Positions 35,394 to 44,981 are shown, counted from the first letter of the stretch. The stretch is DNA of 64,000 bases from Gemmobacter aquatilis (GCF_900110025.1 NZ_FOCE01000004.1:1-64000); one strand, 5' to 3'. Numbers and translations: made by a program. The notes: a model not told the origin generated them from the sequence alone.

Positions 35394-35418
35394 GGCCCGG
35401 CCTCGCGCCGGGCCTTTT
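35394..35418 (+). terminator. Terminator after the DUF465 gene
   Basis: GGCCCGGC-CTCGC-GCCGGGCC followed by TTTT; eight-bp perfect stem, five-base loop. It abuts the convergent pccR stop codon. Confidence 0.9.
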
Positions 35419-36815
35419 CATTCGGCGATCTCGTAGGGCAACAGCCCCCGTTTGTCGGGATCGACGCGCAGTCGCCGCTCTAGCGGCGGGACCGAGCGTT
35501 GGTGGCAATCGCGGCGCTCGCAGATCCGGCAGGAAATGCCGATCGGTTCGAACTTTCCGCGCAGATCCAGCCCGTCGGCATAGACCAGCGCATCGGCATG
35601 CTGCACCTCGCAGCCGAGACCGATCGCATAGCGCCGCACTGGCGCATTGAACGAGCCGCCGGGTTTGCTGACATCACGCGCGAGGCAGAAATAGCGGACA
35701 CCATCCGGGGTTTCGGCCAGTTGGCGCAGAAAACGGCCCGGCGTTTCAAAGGCGCGGTGCACGTTCCACAATGGGCAGGCGCCCCCGAACCGGGCAAATT
35801 GCAGCCGTGTTGCGGAATGGCGTTTGGTGATCGTGCCGGCCTGATCAACTCGCACGAAGAAAAAGGGAATGCCCTTCGCCCCCGGGCGCTGCAGGGTGGA
35901 AAGCCGGTGCGCCACCTGTTCGACAGAGGCGCCGAACAGATCGGACAGACGTTCCAGATCGTGGCGGGTATCCAGCGCGGCCTGCTGGAAGGTGCGATAG
36001 GGCAGCAGGGCCGCGCCAGCAAAGTAGTTTGCAAGCCCAATCTTTGCAATGTCGCGCGCCTCGGGCGTGGCAAACCGGGCCAGATCCAGTGTCGCGTCGA
36101 GGAGGTCGTTCTGGGTGATCAGCGCGACTTGATAGAGCAGTTGGAACCGTTGCGTTGGCCCTGACGCCCGCCCCGAAATCGCCAGCCGCTTCTGGAGTGG
36201 ATCATAGGTACGCAGGGTGCCGCTGTCCGAAAATTGCAAGTCTATGCCTGCGCTGGCAAGAGTCTCGCTGGCGATAAATAGTGGGTCTTTTCTGATGCCT
36301 GCGGGCATTGCATAATGCTCTGCGGCCCGGTCAATCGCATCCAGATAATTGTCACAATAGTGAAAGAAGTCACGCACTTCTTCCCATGGCGAAGGACGTA
36401 ATGATACATCCTCGCGCCCTAGCGCCTCGTCCAGAGAGGCCAACCGCTCATGGGTCTGGCGATAGGCGCGGTGCAGGTCCAGGAAGGCCCGAGCCAAAGC
36501 AGGGGCGTTGGAGGCGGCAAGCCGCAGGTCGGCCAGGGGGGGGGTGGCACTTTGGAACACCGGATCGGCCAGTGCCTCGCGCATGTCCGACACGATCCGT
36601 TCAGCATCGCCGGTGGTCAGTTCGGTCACGTCGAAGCCGAACTCCTGTACCAGTGCCAGTACAACCGAAGCTGAAACCGGTCGATGGTTATTTTCCATCT
36701 GGTTCAGATAGGGCAGCGAGACGCCGAGTTTGTCGGCAAAGGCCTTTTGCGTCAGTCCCAACCGTCCACGCAACTCGCGCAGCTTGACCCCGGCATAGAG
36801 TTTCTGAGTGGACAT
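35418..36815 (-). CDS. pccR: Short-chain fatty acyl-CoA regulator PccR
   Basis: A 465-residue regulator of the ScfR class. It has an N-terminal XRE helix-turn-helix (LRELRGRLGLTQKAFADKLG, then VSLPYLNQMENN), a middle domain related to the IrrE/ImmA family (EHYAMPAGIRKDPLFIASET) and a C-terminal DUF2083-type region ending with a cysteine cluster (ISCRICERRDCHQR). In Rhodobacter sphaeroides PccR senses propionyl-CoA-level metabolites and controls pccB. Repeats of TTTGCAA type overlap its own ribosome site and also lie before pccB, which supports both targets. The ATG at 36815 has GGAGG upstream. Confidence 0.9.
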   Translation of the reverse strand: MSTQKLYAGVKLRELRGRLGLTQKAFADKLGVSLPYLNQMENNHRPVSASVVLALVQEFGFDVTELTTGDAERIVSDMREALADPVFQSATPPLADLRLAASNAPALARAFLDLHRAYRQTHERLASLDEALGREDVSLRPSPWEEVRDFFHYCDNYLDAIDRAAEHYAMPAGIRKDPLFIASETLASAGIDLQFSDSGTLRTYDPLQKRLAISGRASGPTQRFQLLYQVALITQNDLLDATLDLARFATPEARDIAKIGLANYFAGAALLPYRTFQQAALDTRHDLERLSDLFGASVEQVAHRLSTLQRPGAKGIPFFFVRVDQAGTITKRHSATRLQFARFGGACPLWNVHRAFETPGRFLRQLAETPDGVRYFCLARDVSKPGGSFNAPVRRYAIGLGCEVQHADALVYADGLDLRGKFEPIGISCRICERRDCHQRSVPPLERRLRVDPDKRGLLPYEIAE

Positions 36816-36824
36816 GGCGCCTCC

Positions 36825-36856
36825 ATTTGCAATTTGCATGTCACCTTTGCAAATTT
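36825..36856. promoter_or_regulatory. Candidate PccR autoregulatory sites
   Basis: TTTGCAA (36826-36832), TTTGCAT (36833-36839) and TTTGCAAA (36846-36853) lie within 30 bp, immediately upstream of pccR and partly next to its ribosome site. As I recall, TTTGCAAA repeats are the reported PccR target in Rhodobacter. Confidence 0.75.
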
Positions 36857-36871
36857 ATGCTGTCAAGCCTT

Positions 36872-38089
36872 TCACTCCTGTACGCCAACCTGCCTCGCCC
36901 TTCGGATGACCCAAAGGCTCGCCAGAACCGAAGCGACGGATGTAGCAAGCATGAGCATGACCAGCGGCAGTTCGGTGGCGCCATCGGGCAGCAATGCCGT
37001 GGCAAGCGCTGCCAGCCCCGCCCCACCACCGATCATGATAGCGCCGCCGAGCCCCGAGGCTGTGCCAGCAAGCCCTGGCCGTACCGAGAGAATTCCAGCA
37101 TTGGCATTGGGCAGTGCGATGCCGTTGCCAAGGCCCATGAACAGCGTCAAGCCGAAAAAAACGGCCGCCGTCATCAATCCACCCAGCGACAGGGCGAGCA
37201 GCAGGGCCATTGCGGCTGTGGTTACCACGGTGCCCAGCAGCACCATCCGGTTCATGCCCAGCCGCACCGAATAGCGCCCGGCAAAAAAGTTGCCGAAGGC
37301 ATAGCCCAGTGCTGTCAGCGCGAACAGCGCCCCGATCTGGCTGGAACTCAGGCCGAAAACGAACTTCCCGACATAGGGGGCGCCTCCAAGATAGGCGAAG
37401 AAGCAGCCCGAGGCGAAAGAGGCGGCGAGACAGTAGCCCCAGAAGCGCTGGGACCGGAAAAGTGTCGGATATTGGCGCAGTTGCGCGCGGAAGCTAAGGG
37501 TGTTTGGCACGGCCGTCTCGCCTTGATCGCGCAGCACAAGAATCAACACCAGCACGCCCAGACCCAGCAGCAGCCCGAAATTCGCCTGCCAGCCGAACCA
37601 TTCGTCCAGCACCCCGCCGATCACCGGGCCGATCATCGGTACAAGGCTCATACCCATCATCACATAGCCCATCATCGAGGCCGCGCGATCACCGCTCACC
37701 ATATCTCGCACGATAGCCCGGCTGAGCACCATGCCAGCGGCGATAATCGCCTGCCCCATGCGGAAGGCCAGGAAAACCAAGGCGTTGGGCGCCAGCAATG
37801 TGCCCAAGGTCGCCAGCAGGAACAGCACCATTGCCCCGATCATCACCGGGCGGCGCCCGAAACGATCCGAGATCGGACCAATCACGATCTGCAGTAGGGC
37901 AGACAGGCCGAGGTAGAGTGCGACCGACAGTTGCATCAGTGCGTATGGCGCGTCGAAATAGGCCGCCATGCCGGGAAGAGAGGGCAGAAAAATGTTCATC
38001 GTCAACGCCGAGATGCCCGCGATTAGGATCACGGTCAGCAGAGTCGGCGGGGTGTTCGGGTCAAGAAAGCGTGGGCGGGGCAGGGTCAT
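36872..38089 (-). CDS. Bcr/CflA-type MFS drug exporter
   Basis: A 405-residue major facilitator with about 12 transmembrane segments. It has the early Bcr/CflA pattern (MNIFLPSLPGMAAYFDAP), the motif A loop GPISDRFGRRPVMIGAM and, between helices 4 and 5, RAIVRDMVSGDRAASMMGY with MIGPVIGGVLDEWFGW. Such pumps export small toxic compounds (bicyclomycin, chloramphenicol, sulfonamides) against protons. It lies between pccR and the small DMT gene on the same strand; its position within the pcc region is probably incidental. The substrate is unknown. Confidence 0.88.
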   Translation of the reverse strand: MTLPRPRFLDPNTPPTLLTVILIAGISALTMNIFLPSLPGMAAYFDAPYALMQLSVALYLGLSALLQIVIGPISDRFGRRPVMIGAMVLFLLATLGTLLAPNALVFLAFRMGQAIIAAGMVLSRAIVRDMVSGDRAASMMGYVMMGMSLVPMIGPVIGGVLDEWFGWQANFGLLLGLGVLVLILVLRDQGETAVPNTLSFRAQLRQYPTLFRSQRFWGYCLAASFASGCFFAYLGGAPYVGKFVFGLSSSQIGALFALTALGYAFGNFFAGRYSVRLGMNRMVLLGTVVTTAAMALLLALSLGGLMTAAVFFGLTLFMGLGNGIALPNANAGILSVRPGLAGTASGLGGAIMIGGGAGLAALATALLPDGATELPLVMLMLATSVASVLASLWVIRRARQVGVQE

Positions 38090-38130
38090 GGCATAGCGCT
38101 ACGCGCGGATGTATCGTCTGTCCACAGCAC

Positions 38131-38481
38131 TCACCATTTGTGGAAGATAAAAAAGGCGCCGAGCGCGATGCAGGCAAAGCCCAGCAGGTGGTTCCAGCTC
38201 AGCGGTTCCTTCAGGAAGGTGACAGAGAAGATGGCGAAGACGACCAGGGTGATCACCTCTTGGATCGTTTTCAGCTCTGCCGCCGAGAACACGCTGTGCC
38301 CGATCCGGTTTGCGGGCACCTGCAGCACGTATTCGAAAAAGGCGATGCCCCAAGAAATGGCGATAACCGCCAGAAGCGGTGCGGTTTTGAACTTCAGGTG
38401 GCCATACCAGGCGAATGTCATGAAAATGTTGGACATCACCAGCAAGCCTATGGTGATCATTCCGGGCGGAAGGGTGGGCAT
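38131..38481 (-). CDS. Small DMT-like membrane protein (DUF486)
   Basis: A 116-residue membrane protein of the DUF486 family with four hydrophobic helices. Family features are FMTFAWYGHLKFK, ISWGIAFFEYVLQVPANRIG and EVITLVVFAIFSVTFLKEPL; the last resembles the end of drug/metabolite transporter half-repeats, as in EmrE-like proteins. A GGGAG site lies six bases before the ATG at 38481; a second ATG two codons upstream would be too close to it. The function is unknown. Its promoter region faces that of pccB. Confidence 0.8.
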   Translation of the reverse strand: MPTLPPGMITIGLLVMSNIFMTFAWYGHLKFKTAPLLAVIAISWGIAFFEYVLQVPANRIGHSVFSAAELKTIQEVITLVVFAIFSVTFLKEPLSWNHLLGFACIALGAFFIFHKW

Positions 38482-38538
38482 TGGCATCTCCCTGCTGGAT
38501 TGTTTCCATGTGCCGCGCGGAGCGGGGAATGGCAAGTC

Positions 38539-38590
38539 TTTGCGTATTTGCAATTTGCAATTACGAGACTGCCAATAATTTGCAAATTTT
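38539..38590. promoter_or_regulatory. Candidate PccR sites upstream of pccB
   Basis: TTTGCGT (38539), TTTGCAA (38547-38553), TTTGCAA (38554-38560) and palindromic TTTGCAAA (38579-38586) lie 70-118 bp before the pccB start. The 7-bp tandem TTTGCAATTTGCAA is the same arrangement as at pccR. This links both promoters to one regulator. Confidence 0.8.
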
Positions 38591-38656
38591 CTCAATTCCG
38601 CTTTGGGGAATCCTGTTCCCCGCATAATGTGCCGACGATTCCGGGGAGAGGACCTC

Positions 38657-40189
<1,533 letters not shown>

Positions 40190-40216
40190 CGCGATTTCCG
40201 CAGCAAAGGGGCGACC

Positions 40217-40975
40217 ATGCAACTGGCCATCGACATAAGGGCAGAGGCGGGGGGCGGTGCCATATCGGCACTCGACTTCTCGGCTCTGGGCCCGGACGAC
40301 TATCTGAACCTGATCCTTCAGCGTTCCGAAGTCATGTTCGACATACCGAAGTCGGGCCAGGTGATCCGGGCCTGGGAGGCGGGTGATATGGACCCGATCT
40401 CCCGGGTGATCGCGGATATGGGCGAGGATATCGCCCGCCGCGCTGCGGGGGTGATCCATGCCGAATATCGCACGCTGGCGCCGCTGATCGCGGCGCGCGG
40501 TGTGTCGCGTCTGGCCGATATCGGCTGTGGCTATGCGCTGTTCGATCTGTTTGTCGCGCGCGACAATGACTGCGATCTGCTGCTGATCGACCTGGAGGTC
40601 AATGACCGCCGGAATTTCGGCTTTGCCGAACAGGGGGCGGCGTATTCAAACCTGTCTGTGGCCCGCAAAATCTTGGAAAACAACGGCATCTCTTCCGATC
40701 GCATCGTTACGCTGAACCCGCGGGATACTGCGCCCGAGGCGGCGGGGCCGGTGGATTTTGCCGTATCCTTCCTGTCTTGCGGCTTTCACTATCCGGTCGA
40801 TGCCTATCTGCCCTTCGTCGATCAGGCGCTGACTGCTGGCGGCACCGCGATCTTCGACCTGCGCGCCGCGACCGCTGCCGAGCAGGCCGCAAAACTCGCC
40901 ACCTACGGCACGATCACCGATCTCGCAGCGCCGAAAAAGGCACGCCGGGTGCAGTTGGTGAAGGAGGCGGCATGA
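40217..40975 (+). CDS. Predicted SAM-dependent methyltransferase
   Basis: A 252-residue protein with a class I methyltransferase core. Motif I is LADIGCGYALFDLFVARD (about residue 97), the acidic end of strand 2 is LLIDLEVND, and the post-motif region is PVDFAVSFLSCGFHYPVDAY. The first 70 residues (ALGPDDYLNLILQRSEVMFD) are a helical cap that I do not recognise. AAGGGG precedes the ATG. It follows pccB by 27 bp and its stop overlaps the next start by four bases, so it is part of the pccB operon. The substrate is unknown; nothing links it directly to propionate chemistry. Confidence 0.78.
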   Translation: MQLAIDIRAEAGGGAISALDFSALGPDDYLNLILQRSEVMFDIPKSGQVIRAWEAGDMDPISRVIADMGEDIARRAAGVIHAEYRTLAPLIAARGVSRLADIGCGYALFDLFVARDNDCDLLLIDLEVNDRRNFGFAEQGAAYSNLSVARKILENNGISSDRIVTLNPRDTAPEAAGPVDFAVSFLSCGFHYPVDAYLPFVDQALTAGGTAIFDLRAATAAEQAAKLATYGTITDLAAPKKARRVQLVKEAA

Positions 40976-41379
40976 GCGCGGTTTTCCTTCGCCTGACACC
41001 GCCTCAGGCGCCGTTTCAGGCCCGCCTAATTGCGGATGAGGCGCCGATCACCGTGCCCTCCGGGCAGCCGGTGACTCTGCTGGATGTCATCACCAACCAG
41101 CCGGGTCCGCTGGGTCTGACCACGCGGTTCCGTTTCCTCGCGCCCGAAATCGCGCGCGAGGGTGGCAGTGTCGATCTGGAAACCGCGCAGGCCGACATGC
41201 TGGCGCTGTGCCAAAGCTATGCCTTGCCGCGCATCGCCGGGCAGGGGCCGCAACCGGCGCAGATCGTGATCTCGCTTTCCGACCGCCCGGTGCCCTTTGG
41301 CGAGGCCGCCCCTGACGCCACCCAGTTCTTCGAGGCCTTTGCCCTGCAGGACGGCACCTGTATCTGGGAGATGTTCTGA
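40972..41379 (+). CDS. Hypothetical protein in the pccB operon (possibly DUF6497)
   Basis: A 135-residue protein without signal peptide or membrane segment. It opens MSAVFLRLTPPQAPFQARLI and has LLDVITNQPGPLGLTTRFRF and a C-terminal QDGTCIWEMF. I recall similar proteins in Rhodobacteraceae, labelled DUF6497 or wrongly acetolactate synthase; there is no sign of a thiamine diphosphate enzyme here. Translation is coupled to the methyltransferase (ATGA overlap). The conserved pattern IVISLSDRPVPFGEAAPDAT suggests a small beta-rich domain. Function unknown. Confidence 0.72.
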   Translation: MSAVFLRLTPPQAPFQARLIADEAPITVPSGQPVTLLDVITNQPGPLGLTTRFRFLAPEIAREGGSVDLETAQADMLALCQSYALPRIAGQGPQPAQIVISLSDRPVPFGEAAPDATQFFEAFALQDGTCIWEMF

Positions 41380-41593
41380 TGCAACACCAATATCTTGCGC
41401 AGATTTGCGCGGTAGGCCGGGCCATTGATGTAGCGCTGCCACAGGTGCCGATGCAGGCGGTTTATGCATACCATTCGGGCAGAAAACCCTTTATGCTGGC
41501 CGCGAAACGTTCCCAAGCGTTTCACGCCTCGTATCGGGGGCAGGGGTCGGAACCTTCCGTACTCGTGACCTCCCAAGAAAACTGGAGAAGAGA

Positions 41594-41728
41594 ATGTCGA
41601 GCAAAATGCGTATTGCTTTCGCCCTGTGCACCATCGCTGTTCTGGCCGCTTGCGCTGGTCCGAAAGAAGAAGTCATCGTCACCGATCCCGCTGTTTCGGT
41701 CGAGCCGACCTACACGGGCAAGCTCTGA
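41594..41728 (+). CDS. Very small lipoprotein
   Basis: A 44-residue protein. A lipoprotein signal (MRIAFALCTIAVLAAC) carries the lipobox LAAC with the acylated Cys near residue 20. The mature peptide is only about 25 residues (CAGPKEEVIVTDPAVSVEP, then TYTGKL). GGAG lies seven bases before the ATG and a strong terminator follows, so it is an independent short unit. The short mature part cannot fold as an enzyme; it may be an entericidin-like or envelope-associated peptide. The function is unknown. Confidence 0.8.
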   Translation: MSSKMRIAFALCTIAVLAACAGPKEEVIVTDPAVSVEPTYTGKL

Positions 41729-41736
41729 TAGACCTG

Positions 41737-41775
41737 AAGGGCGGGCCAGCGGGGCACAGCCCCGGCCCGCCCTTT
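41737..41775 (+). terminator. Terminator of the small lipoprotein gene
   Basis: A long stem AAGGGCGGGCC...GGCCCGCCCTT with an inner GGGGC-ACA-GCCCC hairpin, ending in TTT, starts nine bases after the stop codon. Confidence 0.88.
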
Positions 41776-41803
41776 CCCGTAGCACCTGCAAGGCAGGTGC
41801 ATC

Positions 41804-42205
41804 ATGCTGAAGCATCGCGGATTCCCCGGTCGGATGACCGGCACAGACTTTCAGTTCGTGATCCGTCGCGCCAACAAGAAAGACGGCCCGACCAAGATCT
41901 TCCGGCGTGAGCGGTTCAAGGACCGCAAGAACCTCGACCGAGCAGCCGACACTGCCTTCATGGCAGCACTTTGGGCCTGTTTCGGTGAAGAACCTTTTGA
42001 ACGTGGCAATCTGGATGCCGGGCGCCTGTCTTGGCTGTTCGGGCGTGAGGTCGTGCCCGCCGAAGACCCGTTCGACCCCTGTTCCTACGAGGCGCTGCTG
42101 CGCATCGACGTGAAACGGGCGCAGGCCTCGTTCCCCGAAGTCTTTGCCGACGACGCCCCGCCGGTCGTCTTCGACGATGACGATGACTGGGGCGAGGACG
42201 ACTGA
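41804..42205 (+). CDS. Hypothetical acidic protein in the pcc region
   Basis: A 133-residue cytoplasmic protein without a recognised domain. The first half is basic (FQFVIRRANKKDGPTKIFRR) and the end is strongly acidic (VVFDDDDDWGEDD). No Shine-Dalgarno stands clear of structure: an eight-bp perfect hairpin GCACCTGC-AAG-GCAGGTGC (41782-41800) ends three bases before the ATG and contains the only AGG. Coding is supported by the long open frame and codon use like its neighbours. It may be a Rhodobacteraceae-specific conserved protein; the function is unknown. Confidence 0.7.
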   Translation: MLKHRGFPGRMTGTDFQFVIRRANKKDGPTKIFRRERFKDRKNLDRAADTAFMAALWACFGEEPFERGNLDAGRLSWLFGREVVPAEDPFDPCSYEALLRIDVKRAQASFPEVFADDAPPVVFDDDDDWGEDD

Positions 42206-42545
42206 GCATGGTTTCGCGCAACCCCTTGGCAATCTGGCAGAGTTCCGCGCATTCGGCGCGTGGGGCAGCATTTGCCTTTGCCAGTGGCACGAGGCTGCGC
42301 CAGACTTTGCAAGTGATCGCGCATGTCCCCGCGCCGGTCCGGGATGGCCAGAAATGCGCCCCTTCCCCCCTCTCAACGCTCGCCTCTTTTCGGGGCGGGC
42401 GTATTTTTTCCTGTGCGCAACAGCGTGGCACGACGCGTCGGCAAGGCTTCGCCGAGACGCGCCGCTCGCGGGGAATTGCCTTTTCCCTGCCCGCCAATGC
42501 GATAGACTCGGCCCACATAACATCCCCCAACGGAGGCCGGGCAAC
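42206..42545. other. 340-bp gap without a gene I can support
   Basis: The stretch between the acidic hypothetical and the glycine-zipper lipoprotein contains TTTGCC (42271, 42277) and TTTGCAAG (42306), which only weakly resemble PccR sites. It also holds a bulged hairpin CGCGTCGGC...GCC-GA-GACGCG (42434-42461). The lipoprotein promoter must lie here. An open frame across it (42208-42933) runs out of frame through the lipoprotein and shows no protein-like features. Confidence 0.5.
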
Positions 42546-42785
42546 ATGCGTATCTACACCCTTCTCGCCATTGCAGCATTCAGCACTGTGGTCGCTGGCT
42601 GCACCCAGAGCGGCTATGGCCAGCCTGGAATGCTCAATACCCAAGGCGGCCGTGCCGTCACCGGCGCCGTCATCGGTGCTGCAGCCGCTGATGCCATGGA
42701 TGAAAATGCCCTCGCCGGCGCCGCGATTGGCGGGCTGGTGGGCGGCGCATCCTGCGGCCTTCCGGGCCTGCCTGCCTGCTATTGA
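42546..42785 (+). CDS. Glycine-zipper lipoprotein
   Basis: A 79-residue small lipoprotein: signal MRIYTLLAIAAFSTVVAGC with lipobox VAGC (Cys19). A glycine/alanine-rich hydrophobic stretch follows (TGAVIGAAAADAMDENALAG and AAIGGLVGGASCGLPGLPAC), which fits a glycine-zipper membrane segment, here with two extra cysteines near the C-terminus. The start has GGAGG ten bases upstream. A strong terminator follows, so it is transcribed on its own. Probably an outer membrane-associated structural lipoprotein of unknown role. Confidence 0.82.
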   Translation: MRIYTLLAIAAFSTVVAGCTQSGYGQPGMLNTQGGRAVTGAVIGAAAADAMDENALAGAAIGGLVGGASCGLPGLPACY

Positions 42786-42825
42786 TCTGACCGCCGCGCA
42801 AGCGGCGGGCTTTGCCATCACCAGA

Positions 42826-42858
42826 ACCACCGGGGCTGCCAGCCCCGGTGGTTTTTTT
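42826..42858 (+). terminator. Terminator of the glycine-zipper lipoprotein gene
   Basis: ACCACCGGGGCT-GCC-AGCCCCGGTGGT, twelve perfect base pairs, runs into seven T residues. It ends 56 bp before the pccA start, so pccA needs its own promoter in that short gap or read-through. Confidence 0.95.
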
Positions 42859-42914
42859 CGTTCTGCACATGACTGCGCACGCGGACCCGCGTGCCGCCCA
42901 GGGAAGGAAGCCGA

Positions 42915-44918
42915 ATGTTCAAGAAGATCCTGATCGCCAACCGGGGGGAGATTGCGTGCCGCGTGATCAAATCTGCCCGCAAGATGGGCATCAAGACGGT
43001 GGCCGTCTATTCGGATGCCGACCGCAACGCGTTGCATGTCAAAATGGCGGATGAAGCTTATCACATTGGCCCGCCGCCGGCGAACCAGTCTTACATCGTG
43101 ATCGACAAGATCATGGAGGCGATCCGCGCCACCGGGGCCGAGGCGGTGCATCCGGGCTATGGCTTCCTGTCCGAAAACATGAACTTCGCCGCAGCGCTTG
43201 AGGCCGAGGGCGTGGTGTTCGTCGGCCCGCCGTCGCCAGCGATCGAGGCGATGGGTGACAAGATCACTTCGAAGAAACTGGCGATGGAAGCCGGGGTTTC
43301 CACCGTTCCGGGGTACATGGGCCTGATCGCTGATGCGGACGAGGCGGTGAAAATCTCGGGCGAGATTGGCTATCCGGTCATGATCAAGGCCTCTGCTGGT
43401 GGCGGCGGCAAGGGGATGCGCATTGCGTGGAGCGAATCCGAGGTCAAGGAAGGCTTTGAATCCTCGAAGAACGAGGCGGCGAACTCTTTCGGTGATGACC
43501 GGATCTTCATCGAGAAATTCGTGACCCAGCCGCGCCACATCGAAATCCAGGTGCTGGCCGACAAACACGGCAATTGCGTCTATCTGCATGAACGCGAATG
43601 CTCGATCCAGCGCCGGAACCAGAAGGTCATCGAAGAGGCGCCGTCGCCCTTCCTGGACGAGGCGACCCGCAAGGCGATGGGCGAACAGGCCTGTGCACTG
43701 GCCAAGGCGGTGGGTTATACTTCGGCGGGCACCGTCGAATTCATCGTCGATGGCAACCGCAACTTCTACTTCCTGGAAATGAACACCCGCCTGCAGGTGG
43801 AACATCCGGTGACCGAACTGATCACCGGCGTTGACCTTGTGGAACAGATGATCCGCGTTGCGGCGGGCGAGCCGCTGCCGTTCAGGCAGGAAGATCTGAA
43901 GATCAACGGCTGGGCGATGGAATCGCGGCTTTATGCCGAAGATCCCTACCGCAACTTCCTGCCCTCGATTGGCCGTCTGACCCGCTACCGCCCTCCGGTC
44001 GAAGGCAAGACGCTGGGCGGCGGCATCGTGCGCAACGATACCGGCGTGTTCGAGGGCGGCGAGATCAGCATGTATTACGACCCGATGATCGCCAAGCTGT
44101 GCACTTGGGGCGCCACTCGCGCCGATGCGATCGAGGAAATGCGCCTCGCGCTGGACACGTTCGAGGTGGAAGGCATCGGCCATAACCTGCCGTTCTGCTC
44201 GGCGGTGATGGAACATCCGCGCTTCACTTCGGGCAATATCACCACGGCCTTCATCGCCGAAGAATATCCCGACGGTTTCAATGGCGTGGCGCTGAACCCG
44301 CAGATGCTGCGCCGGGTGGCCGCTGCTGCCGCCGCGATGAACCGCGTGGCTGAAATTCGCCGCACCCGCATCTCGGGCACGATGGACAATCACGAACGCC
44401 ATGTCGGTGACAATTGGGTGGTGACCGCGCAGGGCGAAGACCTTGCTGCCACCATCGCTGCCGACAAGGACGGATCGACCGTCACCTTCGCCGACGGCAC
44501 CGCGCATCGCGTCACCTCGGACTGGACGCCGGGCCAGCCGCTGGCGCGTCTGATGGTGGACGGCCAGCCGCTGGTGCTGAAGGTCGGCAAGATCCCGATG
44601 GGCTTCCGCATCCGTCTGCGCGGCGCCGATCTGAAGGTCTATGTCCGCACACCGCGCGCCGCCGAACTGGCCGCGCTGATGCCGGAAAAGATGCCGCCGG
44701 ACACCTCGAAATTCCTGCTCTGCCCGATGCCCGGCCTGATCGTGAAGATCACCGTGGAAGAGGGGCAAGAGGTGCAGGAAGGTCAGGCGCTGGCCACCGT
44801 CGAAGCCATGAAGATGGAAAACATCCTCAAGGCGGAACGCAAGGGCGTGGTGAAGAAGATCAACTGCGCGCCGGGCGCCTCGCTGCGCGTTGACGATGTG
44901 ATCATGGAGTTCGAATAA
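42915..44918 (+). CDS. pccA: Propionyl-CoA carboxylase alpha subunit (biotin carboxylase plus BCCP)
   Basis: PccA carboxylates its own biotin with bicarbonate and ATP. The 667-residue protein has the biotin carboxylase domain (FKKILIANRGEIACRVIKSA, the glycine-rich ATP loop KASAGGGGKGMRIAW, FLEMNTRLQVEHPVTELITG), a linker domain contacting PccB, and a C-terminal biotinyl domain whose EAMKMEN motif holds biotinylated Lys633. AAGGAAG precedes the ATG. It depends on biotin, for which this window also encodes an uptake system (bioMNY). It works with pccB and methylmalonyl-CoA mutase to feed propionyl-CoA into succinyl-CoA. Confidence 0.96.
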   Translation: MFKKILIANRGEIACRVIKSARKMGIKTVAVYSDADRNALHVKMADEAYHIGPPPANQSYIVIDKIMEAIRATGAEAVHPGYGFLSENMNFAAALEAEGVVFVGPPSPAIEAMGDKITSKKLAMEAGVSTVPGYMGLIADADEAVKISGEIGYPVMIKASAGGGGKGMRIAWSESEVKEGFESSKNEAANSFGDDRIFIEKFVTQPRHIEIQVLADKHGNCVYLHERECSIQRRNQKVIEEAPSPFLDEATRKAMGEQACALAKAVGYTSAGTVEFIVDGNRNFYFLEMNTRLQVEHPVTELITGVDLVEQMIRVAAGEPLPFRQEDLKINGWAMESRLYAEDPYRNFLPSIGRLTRYRPPVEGKTLGGGIVRNDTGVFEGGEISMYYDPMIAKLCTWGATRADAIEEMRLALDTFEVEGIGHNLPFCSAVMEHPRFTSGNITTAFIAEEYPDGFNGVALNPQMLRRVAAAAAAMNRVAEIRRTRISGTMDNHERHVGDNWVVTAQGEDLAATIAADKDGSTVTFADGTAHRVTSDWTPGQPLARLMVDGQPLVLKVGKIPMGFRIRLRGADLKVYVRTPRAAELAALMPEKMPPDTSKFLLCPMPGLIVKITVEEGQEVQEGQALATVEAMKMENILKAERKGVVKKINCAPGASLRVDDVIMEFE

Positions 44919-44966
44919 GGTGGCACGGCACGCGGCGTCACGGCGGCGGCTTCGGGCTGGCGGATT

Positions 44967-44981
44967 GTTCTCACTTTGTTC
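44967..44981. promoter_or_regulatory. LexA (SOS) box upstream of the Y-family polymerase gene
   Basis: GTTC-TCACTTT-GTTC exactly matches the alphaproteobacterial SOS box GTTC-N7-GTTC and lies 38 bp before the start codon of the polymerase gene. Confidence 0.88.

Noticed and set aside
41504-41523. GAAACG-N8-CGTTTC inverted repeat before the small lipoprotein gene
   Set aside because: The arms are only six bases, and such repeats are expected by chance in this much sequence; no known regulator fits.
42271-42312. TTTGCC, TTTGCC and TTTGCAAG as further PccR sites
   Set aside because: The spacing and sequence differ from the pccR and pccB sites, and they are about 600 bp from pccA behind a terminator.
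42434-42461. Bulged hairpin as a small RNA
   Set aside because: There is no promoter or T-tract terminator next to it, and the stem is interrupted.
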